NCBI GenBank assembly: GCA_018398585.1
Contig: JAGTTD010000001.1
Span: 2,916,501-2,980,500 of the forward strand
DNA: 64,000 bases
Direction of reading: 5' to 3'
Origin: Simmondsia chinensis
Lineage: Eukaryota > Streptophyta > Magnoliopsida > Caryophyllales > Simmondsiaceae
Shown: in pieces, positions 1 to 7,442 of the stretch
Position numbering within the stretch: the stretch's first letter is position 1
How the letters are laid out: every line of letters begins with the position of its first letter
Made by a program: the position numbers and the translations under genes
The notes under the pieces: generated by a model
Seen by the model: the letters and a program-made list of their open reading frames with translations, nothing else
The model's database searches: none
Told to the model about the DNA's origin: nothing

Positions 1-145
1 TTAACATTAAATTATTAGCTAAATTGAGTATTTATTATATAGCTACTCTGATATTTAAACAGATACAACAAAATACACTAAATTTTAGATATTGTATAAC
101 TTAGGTACCTAATGAGTTTCATTAATTTTTGTAAGGATCTAACAA

Positions 146-376
146 CCAAAGAGGGCACCAACACTCCGTTTCCAGATCCCATTAGAATTCCGAAGTTAAG
201 CTTACTTGGGTAAGAGTAGTACCAGGATGGGTGACCTCCTGGGTAGTCCTCACCCTCAGGTCGCGGGCGCTGGGAAACAGCCTCTCTTCAGGTTGACACC
301 TGAAGGGGTAAGGCTGCGTACATCCAGCCCCCAGACCGTGCATAGACGGAAGCCCTTGAGCCATTGGGTATGTTCC
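146..376 (+). mobile_element. SINE A: 5S rRNA-headed SINE with Au-like tail
   Basis: The first ~110 bases closely follow plant 5S rRNA, including the GATCCCATTAGAA stretch, GAAGTTAAGC and the GATGGGTGACCTCCTGGG C-box region, which form the internal Pol III promoter of 5S genes. The rest matches the Au-SINE style tail (GGGAAACAGCCTCTCTTCA, then GGTAAGGCTGCGTACATCCA, then GCCATTGGGTATGTTCC). The whole unit is flanked by a perfect 19-bp direct repeat at 127-145 and 377-395, so head and tail were retroposed together as one RNA. It is a retroposon, not a 5S gene: the 5S part is diverged and not tandem. Confidence 0.85.
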
Positions 377-449
377 TTTTGTAAGGATCTAACAAATTGA
401 TATAAAAATCTAATAAATACATTAGAGTAACATATATAGAAGGTGAGAG

Positions 450-650
450 CAGCGCCGGTCATCTACGGGGTCTGAAGCGAAAATTTTTAATGGGGCCCTT
501 GATATACAACAAATTACAAAAATTTGATCAAAAAATTTATTAATATTAATAATTGATACTTTAAAAATTATAAACTCAAAAATTTGGGGCCTCTAAAATC
601 TAGGGGACCCAAGCGGTTGCTTGGGCTTCTTGGGGTTATGTTCGGTCCTG
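450..650. mobile_element. hAT-type MITE (copy 1)
   Basis: The 201-bp element has ends CAGCGCCGGTC and, inverted, CAGGACCGAAC. It is flanked by a perfect 8-bp duplication GGTGAGAG at 442-449 and 651-658. An 8-bp duplication and CAGGGCCGG-like ends are typical of hAT elements. It has no coding capacity. The right half (GGGGCCTCTAAAATC..., CTTGGGCTTCTTGGGG) is homologous to the inverted MITE at 17800-17990. Confidence 0.8.
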
Positions 651-744
651 GGTGAGAGGGAGGGATATATATAGAGTACAATTCTAATGAGAGTGTGAGA
701 GGGTGAGATATAATGGAAGGCCAATATTTGTTGGATATTAAAAA

Positions 745-1300
745 AAAAGGTTAATTATTACTTAGGTACAACGAAGTTTGAGCACTTTTAATTTAAATAC
801 CATGACATTTTAATATATATAACGATGTACCTTGAGTTTTAGATATTTTATTACTTAGGTACCCTGAAGTTTTAAAATTTTATCAATCAAGTACCCTTTT
901 GTCAAAAATTCAATATATTTTTATTAGAAAATGCTAAAATTGAACATGATTTCAACAATATATAAGTATCTTCATTAAATATGATGATTTTTTGCCGAAA
1001 AATGCAAAAATGACACGTAGTTTTGGTAATTTTTAGGTGGTCAATCTATATTAACATTTGGTGAATATTTTATCACAATTTATTGAATTTTGGATGAAAC
1101 ATTGCCACTACCTTATATATATTATCATATTCATGTATTGTATAAACATTTTTTGTATACAATTGATCAAGTTCTTACAAAAATTTATCAAATTCCTTTA
1201 TAGGATACGGAAGTGATAAAATATTCAAACTTTAGGATAACCCAATATATATATTAAAATGTCTTGAATGATAAATACTCAAATCTCAAGATAACAACAA
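745..1300. repeat. Foldback repeat, copy 1
   Basis: AT-rich non-coding stretch with long, imperfect inverted arms. The left arm has repeated 'attacttaggtac' and 'gtaccttgagttttag' blocks. The right arm has complementary 'ggatacggaagtgataaaat' and 'aaatactcaaatctcaagat' blocks. The same family appears at 25055-25630 and 53325-54085. There is no ORF of substance. Boundaries are approximate. Confidence 0.5.
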
Positions 1301-1383
1301 TAAACCCAGTGCCTGTAAGGGTTTCCGCAAAAGTAGGGTCTGGGGGGTAGATGTACGCAGCCTTCCCCCTTGAGGGGGCTACC
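1300..1383 (-). mobile_element. SINE B, 3' half (split by LTR element A)
   Basis: This is the reverse complement of the Au-like tail (AGGGTCTGGGGGGTAGATGT, ACGCAGCCTTCCCCCTTGAG). It stops at CTACC at 1379-1383, where LTR element A starts. The homology resumes at 4713 after the duplicated CTACC, so this SINE was the target of that insertion. Confidence 0.75.
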
Positions 1384-1706
1384 TGTCATGAGCCTACCTA
1401 GGATTTACAACTTGTACTTAGTAAGATTGATACTTGTATTAGTAATTGAGGTTGTTATAGGTTTGTTAATAGGTTGTCAATGAGTTGGTTAGTACTTGTA
1501 CTTAGTATATAAGCATGTCAATTAGATTGTATGGAGGATTCAAATGTTAATTTAAGTGTTATACTTTCTCCCTCAATTCTATTCTCTCTACTTCTCCCTC
1601 TAATTCTCTTCTCTTCCTCATCTCTTTCTAATTCTTTCTCTACCCCAAACTCTAATTCTTCCTAAATCTCTAAGTCATGATCCAAGGCCATCCCGGGATC
1701 ATGACA
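1384..1706 (+). repeat. 5' LTR of element A
   Basis: 323 bp, starting TGTCATGAGCC and ending GGATCATGACA. It contains a pyrimidine-rich stretch (CTCTAATTCTCTTCTCTTCC). The terminal 33 bases hold a 10-bp inverted repeat: GTCATGATCC at 1674-1683 and GGATCATGAC at 1696-1705. Confidence 0.9.
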
Positions 1707-1708
1707 AT

Positions 1709-1720
1709 TGGTATCAGAGC
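1709..1720 (+). other. Primer-binding site of element A
   Basis: TGGTATCAGAGC is complementary to the 3' end of plant initiator tRNA-Met and lies two bases after the 5' LTR. Confidence 0.85.
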
Positions 1721-1901
1721 TCGATCTTGAGCTTATAAAATTTCACATTTCAATCAAGCAACAGATCAAGAATTGCTGCATAAACTAGATTTGTACTAGT
1801 TTTGTTGCACTAGTTTTGCTGCATCGAAGCCTTCATCTGAAAGTACTGGGATTGATTGATCAAGCTAAACTTTGTTGATTGCAGCAGAACACTTGCTCAA
1901 A

Positions 1902-3215
1902 ATGGATGCACAAACTCTCCAAATCCCCAATGATGTTACTCTAGTGGTAAAGATTTTGAATGTTCTTTTTCCCATCAACAAAGACATCCTCTGCCAAGTC
2001 TTCTATCCATATGGTCACATTGCAAGAATTGAAGTTAATTCAATCTCCACCTTAGAGGTTGAAGCCTATGTGACCTATTCTTCAAGGAAACAAGCTGCAT
2101 TAGCATTTATTGAGCTACATGGAAGGAATATCTATGACAAATGTTGTGTGTTAGATATTCAATTTATCAATCCTTGTAAGGAGATTGTGGAGGCAATAGA
2201 AAATCTTTTCCCAAATGGGCCAATATATCTTAATGTCCCTGTTGAAAAGGAGGGAAAAATGTGTGCAAAGGTGGTTGCAGATTCAACAATGAACCAAGGA
2301 AATGTCATAGCACAGCAACAGGGTGATGAGGCCAAGCAAGATCAGCGCAAGAACCCTAGTTATAGCAAGAAAATTCAAGAAAAATCAGTCTTAAGGCAGA
2401 ATTTGAATCAAGATTCAGCACAAAAAGCAACAAAATGGGCTAATGATGCAGCAGCCCGACTTAAGCTAGCAGCAAAACAGATTAACGACGCAACCACTAG
2501 AGTTGGTACAGGCTTAAATCAAGAAATTGCAGCAGTAAAATGGGTGCAACAGGAAGCCAACAGCAAACAAATTAATGAGATTGCAGATGCACCCAAGAAA
2601 CCACAAATGATCATCAAAGTCCTTAGTAGCAGATGGTTGAAATTGAGGCTGGTATTACAATCTGACTTTAAGATTAAGTTAGCAATCAATCTCAATCTCA
2701 AAAGGTGTTTTACAAGCAAGAAGTTTAGAGCCTTGATCAAGCCAATTATGGTCTACAAGGAGAAACCTCCGGACTTTCTACTTCTCAAGGCAAATAAGAT
2801 GATTCTTGACAAGCTCCACTTATTCAAGGAAATGAAATTGAAGCAGCCTAGGAGAATAATGTGGTTAATAGATAGAATTGGGGCTTGTTCATGGGCCAAA
2901 AGAAGGATCAAATTGGCGAAGAGGAGGAGTAATTCCTTCAGCAAGAGTACAAGTTCATCAAGAATTCAGGCTATGAATAATGGAGGGAGGCCACCAGATT
3001 CAATGAAAATGGAATATGCCATCACTTGCCCAAGGGAAGATATGAATACTGAGCCTCCTGATGTATATCTCCCAAGGCAACCTCACTGTAGAAGTGGGAT
3101 GAGTGAAAACATGCAAAGGAAGCAGGGTAGAAGTAAATCCAAGATGCTAATGCAAGTATCTGATGTGGAATTGACAAATGATTCAGTTTTTAAGCCAAGA
3201 AAGTGTGTGGGTTGA
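1902..3215 (+). CDS. Element A ORF, N-terminal part with PTB-like RRM
   Basis: The ATG at 1902 (context AAAATGGAT) opens a 437-residue frame. Residues ~15-95 look like an RNA recognition motif of the polypyrimidine-tract-binding type: a beta-1-like VVKILNVLFP, an aromatic QVFYPYGHIARIEV segment, and a near-diagnostic GRNIYDKCCVLDIQF end. After that the protein is Gln/Asn/Lys/Ala-rich and basic, with GGRPPD near residue 370. I see no gag CCHC knuckle. It could be an RNA-binding substitute for Gag, or a captured cellular RRM. The frame ends at TGA 3213-3215, but homologous-looking coding sequence continues in the same frame, so the stop is probably a mutation. Confidence 0.65.
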   Translation: MDAQTLQIPNDVTLVVKILNVLFPINKDILCQVFYPYGHIARIEVNSISTLEVEAYVTYSSRKQAALAFIELHGRNIYDKCCVLDIQFINPCKEIVEAIENLFPNGPIYLNVPVEKEGKMCAKVVADSTMNQGNVIAQQQGDEAKQDQRKNPSYSKKIQEKSVLRQNLNQDSAQKATKWANDAAARLKLAAKQINDATTRVGTGLNQEIAAVKWVQQEANSKQINEIADAPKKPQMIIKVLSSRWLKLRLVLQSDFKIKLAINLNLKRCFTSKKFRALIKPIMVYKEKPPDFLLLKANKMILDKLHLFKEMKLKQPRRIMWLIDRIGACSWAKRRIKLAKRRSNSFSKSTSSSRIQAMNNGGRPPDSMKMEYAITCPREDMNTEPPDVYLPRQPHCRSGMSENMQRKQGRSKSKMLMQVSDVELTNDSVFKPRKCVG

Positions 3216-4148
3216 GCTGGGAATATGGAACAGACTCCAAGGATACATCCTAATGTGCGAACTCCTGAAATATTGTGGCATAAGGGTCAAATTTCTGTAA
3301 ATTCAAGTTCTCATTGGAAGCAACAGCTTAAGATTGGATCTGATGAACACATTGCTGGTTTATTGAGAGTATAAAAGAGTGTCAGGTTGCTGATTGATCA
3401 ATTCGAATTCAAATATCAAGGTGTTTTGTTTAAGAAGGAAAGCATGAAGGTTAATTCTCTTGTTGGAATGGAATTGGAGCAGTACAACAGTGTTGATTAC
3501 TTGTAACTACAGCAACAATTAGCAGGACTCTATGGACTGGGACTTAAATGCAGTAAGGCTGATTCAGTTTCTGAGGTTGTTGGCTTGGTTAGTGTGTTGT
3601 TACAACAGTATGTTAAGAAAATTCAGGTGCATTGGAAGGCTGATATTACAATAAATTCAGTAACGAAGCAGGCCCAATGGTACCCTCCTGATCCAGGGAA
3701 AGGGAAGAATGTTAGTACAGTAAACTCAGCAACAATTCATGGCCTTAATATGGTTATGCAGCATTGGGAAAAGCAGGTCCATTTGCAGCTGGTGGGAATG
3801 CAGAATTATGTCTCTAAGCAGGCAAACTTTGCTGGAACAGGTACAAGGACAGTGATGTATTACAGCGGTAGACCACCCGATCGTCTACTTCCTAAGTTGA
3901 ATAAAAGAGTTTTTAAAAGGATGTATGTCGTCAAAATCTCGAGGTTTAAGCAGCCTAAGGACAAACTGCAACAAGTTCCGCTTAAGTTTCAATTCCTTGT
4001 TGACAGGAAGGAAGTTGATTGTGCTCACAAGCTAATGCAACCAGTGTTCAGGTTTTGTCTTACTGAAGAATTATGTTGCAACAAACAAATATGTTCAGCT
4101 AGTTCCATTGGATTCATAACTGAATTATCATGGCTAAAGATTTGTTGA
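3216..4148 (+). pseudogene. Element A ORF, C-terminal part (in-frame stops)
   Basis: This continues the frame of the upstream ORF, interrupted by stops at 3213-3215, ~3373 and ~3504, then open from ~3510 to 4148. Just after the first stop is an IHPN motif (RIHPNVRTPEILW). A matching motif, KIHPNVGPPEVMW, occurs in LTR element B at ~33060 on the minus strand. A second GRPPD motif and LKFQF lie further down, and LKFQF also has a counterpart in element B. The function is unknown. The shared motifs suggest a conserved protein family of non-autonomous LTR elements. Confidence 0.55.
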
Positions 4149-4367
4149 AGTTGAGGGCATCTGAAGCTTATGTCAATCTAAGCCAGCAAGTGAAAGGTGT
4201 ACATCAAAAGTTTATGTCAAGCTAAACCAGCAAGTGAAGGTCTGGTTTGGTCTCATGGAATTCATACAGTGTACTGCATAAAAGTGAACAGAGAAACAAG
4301 CTTGATTAAAATGGTTCAAATTCCACAAGGCTGCAACATTCTAATAAGATTCTTGAGGACAAGAATC

Positions 4368-4384
4368 TCTTAAGGGGGATATAA
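4368..4384 (+). other. Polypurine tract of element A
   Basis: The AAGGGGGA core directly precedes the 3' LTR and is the expected plus-strand primer. Confidence 0.75.
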
Positions 4385-4707
4385 TGTCATGAACCTACCT
4401 AGGATTTACAACTTGTACTTAGTAAGATTGATACTTTTATTAGTAATTGAGGTTGTTATAGGGTTGTTAATAGATTGTAAATGAGTTGGTTAGTACTTGT
4501 ACTTAGTATATAAGCATGTCAATTAGATTGTACGGAGGATTCAAATGTTAATTCAAGTGTTAGACTTTCTCCCTCAATTCTATTCTCTCTACTTCTCCCT
4601 CTAATTCTCTTTTCTTCCTCATCTCTTTCTAATTCTTTCTCTACACCAAACTCTAATTCTTCCTAAATCTCTAAGTCATGATTCAAGGCCATCCTGGGAT
4701 CATGACA
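4385..4707 (+). repeat. 3' LTR of element A
   Basis: 323 bp, the same length as the 5' LTR and about 96% identical by eye. It is followed by the CTACC target duplication. The terminal hairpin is kept with one G-T type change. Confidence 0.9.
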
Positions 4708-4792
4708 CTACCCTGAAGAGAGGCTGTTTCCGAGGACCCCCAACCTGAGAAGTTGGTCCGTAGCATAGAGTATGTGACTTGGCCGCATGAGA
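4708..4792 (-). mobile_element. SINE B, 5' part (after LTR element A)
   Basis: Resumes the Au-like homology of 1300-1383 (GAAGAGAGGCTGTTTCCGAG, then ACCCCCAACCTGAGAAG). No 5S head is recognisable. From ~4800 to 5100 I see only pyrimidine-rich and (GA)n-rich sequence with no gene. Confidence 0.65.
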
Positions 4793-5101
4793 GCATCAAA
4801 CTCAAATCTCAAGATACCTAATTAATAATTTCTCCAAAAAAATTCCCCTCCCATATCCCTTCTTTCCCTCTCTCCCCTATACCCCTCCTCCACCAGGTCA
4901 TCAGTACCCAAAATGTTGCCGCGTCACCACCTCTTTCTCTCCCAAGTGGGTGGCTGCCAGTGATGGGGCTTGCCAACAACGTGATGGATAAGGGGATGTG
5001 AGGGAGAGAGAGAGAAAGGGGTACATATGAGGAAGAAGAGAATATGTTGTCAACTTAAATATTTGTTGCTTGTTGGCTATCCATCACATTGTTGTCCTAA
5101 C

Positions 5102-5262
5102 AACAACAACAACCGACTCTGTGCCTCAATGGCTCTCGCATATGTAGGGTCTGGGGGGTAAGGATGTAGGCAGCCTTATTCTTTCAAGATGCTACCCTTA
5201 AAGGGAGCCTGTGTTCAAGAATCCCCAACCTGAGAAGCCTACAAGCATACAAGCATGAAGCA
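5102..5262 (-). mobile_element. SINE C: Au-like tail without 5S head
   Basis: Reverse orientation. It starts with the (CAA)n complement of the TTG-type tail, then AGGGTCTGGGGGGTAAGGAT, GTAGGCAGCC and AATCCCCAACCTGAGAAGCC. It is truncated where the 5S head would begin. Next to it (5265-5360) is a short 'tttgtatcgcgactctgtcgctaattattgg' tail, also seen near 12840. Confidence 0.65.
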
Positions 5263-5456
5263 TAAAGCATGGAGCAAACCTCAGGGCTCGCTTATTCGAG
5301 TTGCCTACTTTGTATCGCGACTCTGTCGCTAATTATTGGAAAAAAAAAGGAAAAAAAAATGAAGCATGGAACAAGAAGAAAGGAGAATGGAGCAGCACAT
5401 TGTTGTCTCGATTCATATATATTAATATCACATTTTATGACAAGTCATAATAATAT

Positions 5457-5699
5457 AAAAAGCAACATTCCCAGTGCCCAAATGACTCCCACCTGAACAA
5501 GGTCTAGGAGGTGGATGTACGCAACTTTACCCCTTCAGGACACTCTGAAGTAAGGTATTTTCCAATAACCCCAAGCCTGAGGGATGCAACACGAGGACTT
5601 CCCAGGAGGTGACCCATCTTGATACTACTATCGCTCAAGCACACTTAATTTCGGAGTTCTAATAAGATCTGGTGCATGCGGGTTGGTACCTTCTTAGGT
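5457..5699 (-). mobile_element. SINE D: 5S-headed Au-like SINE
   Basis: Full-length on the minus strand. The Au-like tail (GTCTAGGAGGTGGATGTACG) is followed by reverse-complemented 5S rRNA (AGGACTTCCCAGGAGGTGAC, AATTTCGGAGTTCTAATAAG). An imperfect target duplication of about 17-20 bp (ATGACAAGTCATAATAATAT at 5437-5456 versus ATGACAACTCATAATAT at 5700-5716) brackets the unit. Confidence 0.8.
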
Positions 5700-5829
5700 A
5701 TGACAACTCATAATATGGAATCAATAAATCACACGAAGTAAAATCTTTTCATAAACTTTCAATTATGTGCCAACTATGCCGATTCTAAAAATTTAGTTAA
5801 ATATATAAAACTGAAATTGATCAGCAAGG

Positions 5830-5909
<80 letters not shown>
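5830..5909 (+). tRNA. tRNA-Leu (anticodon UAG)
   Basis: An 80-nt sequence folds as a class II tRNA. Acceptor stem GACAGTT pairs with AGCTGTC and is followed by discriminator A. The A box is TGGCCGAGTGG, and the anticodon stem CCAGA/TCTGG encloses TTTAGGC with anticodon TAG at 5864-5866. A long variable arm follows, with B box GGTTCAAATCC. There is no intron or mismatch that would disable it. A T-run immediately downstream (5912 onward) is a normal Pol III terminator. CCA is not encoded, as expected for a nuclear gene. Confidence 0.95.
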
Positions 5910-5911
5910 TT

Positions 5912-5931
5912 TCTTTTTCTTCTTTTTTTTC
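5912..5931 (+). terminator. Pol III terminator of tRNA-Leu
   Basis: T-rich run with TTTTT and TTTTTTTT a few bases after the tRNA 3' end. Beyond it, to ~6350, is AT-rich sequence without a gene. Part of this (6110-6240) resembles, inverted, sequence at 56110-56220. Confidence 0.7.
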
Positions 5932-6356
5932 TCATCACATCACTTATTGGACCATTCCTGGGCTTTATACCCAACACCTTTAATTTATTTGGGCCTGAGA
6001 GTTTGGCCCAAAATTTCTCTTGCAGTTAAGCCCTAAAGTTTCCCCTTTTTTGGGCCTCTAGCTAGTGGCTTAGTTAAAATTTGATGTAAAGGAAGTAAAT
6101 AGTTTAAATAAAGGATAATGTTATAGCCATAGGATAAAATTGTTATTGTCAGAGTTTTCAACGTAATTTTGTGGCTCTTATTATTTGTAAATCACTTCAT
6201 TATTATGACAATAACAATTTTTGTCTTGATAATGATAACTCCCTAAATAAATTAATTGCCTATTTATATTTTACTCCATCCATTTAAAAAAGCACAGTTG
6301 CTTCCCATTTTTATACAGGTAACTCATGATTCATTTGTACATATTACTTGTTTTAT

Positions 6357-6412
6357 ACAACAACAACAATCCCAGTACCTCGCAGCTCCCACTAAAGCAG
6401 GGTCTGGGAGGG
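6357..6412 (-). mobile_element. SINE E, 3' part (split by copia-1)
   Basis: (CAA)n plus the reverse Au-like tail (AAGCAGGGTCTGGGAGGG). It is cut at GAGGG 6408-6412, the target duplication of copia-1. It continues at 12566. Confidence 0.75.
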
Positions 6413-7400
6413 TGTTGTAAAATTGGTCCCTATATGACTTAACTATGTCAAGAAAATTTAAGTCAAGAAATGTTCAAATATTATAGATTAAAGGGTGTAA
6501 ATGTCAAGTGGCATAAGTTGTAAATTTTTGGTAAATGTTATTTTTGTACTCAGCTGTTAAAATACATTTAAATAAATCAAAGAGGTAAAATGTCATTGCT
6601 GCCCCTGCCCGTGTGCGATATTTACTTGCCCGTGCCACTACCCGCTGCCCGAAGCTTCTCCAGGAAGCTTCCCTGTTTCAGTTTTAAGTGGATGCCACGC
6701 GTCAGCCATCCGGGTAAACTGTTTGTGTTTCTTGTGGGCTTTTATGGACCGTTGATCTGGTTCGTACGAACGGCCGAGATTGAACCTTGGAGCTTTGCCA
6801 CGGATCGGAGTTCGGTTGCCTATATATACTGACCCTTTTTAGGGTTTGCCGTACGCTCTTATTTTCTCTCCGTTTTTTCTCTTCAGCCACCGCCTCTTTT
6901 TCATTTGCTCTGGCGATCTTGAGGCGATCGAAGGCGATTGAGTATATCCGTGGGTGTTAAGGCTTGATCGTTCAAATCTTGGTAGTTTGGAGCATGTATG
7001 AAGCCTTGTAGGCTTCGGTTGTGAGCTTTCTCTTCCCTTACTCTTTATTTTCGTTCTTCTTTAGGTTTCTGACTTAGAAGCCTTAAGGATCGGTTTTGTA
7101 TAAAGTTGTATATCGTTGAAGTCTGGTCTGTAATATTTGAACTCGACTTATAGTGGATAGACTTCTCTAGAAATAGGGAGCCGTGGAGTAGGTCCTTCTT
7201 TAAAGGCTGAACCACGTAAAATCTCGTTGTTATCGCTGTGTTCTTTGTGCATGTGTTCGGTGTTGGATGAATCTTGCTAAACTACAGTTACAGGTTTCTT
7301 GAACTAGATCTGAAGTGGTGAATTTTTGTTGTTATTGACGTTTTCTCAAGAACTAAAGTTGATAAGATTAAACCCTAGGAATACGACCTGAAACTCAACA
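6413..7400 (+). repeat. 5' LTR of copia-1
   Basis: 988 bp, TGTTGTAAAATTGG...AAACTCAACA. A TATA-like CTATATATACTG lies near 6821-6832 and is the likely promoter. The 3' copy has CTCTATATACTG here. Confidence 0.95.
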
Positions 7401-7402
7401 AG

Positions 7403-7414
7403 TGGTATCAGAGC
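7403..7414 (+). other. Primer-binding site of copia-1
   Basis: TGGTATCAGAGC, two bases after the LTR, complements the initiator tRNA-Met 3' end. Confidence 0.9.
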
Positions 7415-7442
7415 ATCAGGTTCTTTACCTTAAAGAAACAGT

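Larger units (their letters stand above)
1384..4707 (+). mobile_element. LTR element A: non-autonomous, carries an RRM ORF
   Basis: A complete 3324-bp LTR retrotransposon. It has two 323-bp LTRs (TGTCATGA...TCATGACA), a primer-binding site matching the initiator tRNA-Met 3' end two bases after the 5' LTR, a purine tract before the 3' LTR, and a 5-bp duplication CTACC at 1379-1383 and 4708-4712. There is no recognisable gag, protease, RT, RNase H or integrase. The interior is one long frame (1902-4148) broken by three stops. LTR divergence by eye is about 13/323 (4%). It must have been mobilised in trans. Confidence 0.9.

Noticed and set aside
146..376. A functional 5S rRNA gene, or a Cassandra TRIM (which carries 5S sequence in its LTRs)
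   Set aside because: The 5S part is diverged, not tandem, and runs into an Au-like tail inside one target duplication. There is no second LTR, primer site or purine tract.
2519..2944. Leu-rich minus-strand ORFs opposite the element A ORF
   Set aside because: Shadow frames of the Lys/Gln-rich sense ORF.
5836..6036. 66-aa ORF on the plus strand
   Set aside because: It translates the tRNA-Leu and its T-run; not a protein gene.
6590..6832. 80-aa ORF repeated at 11750-11992
   Set aside because: The two are near-identical only because both lie in the LTRs of copia-1. They precede the TATA box and show no domain.
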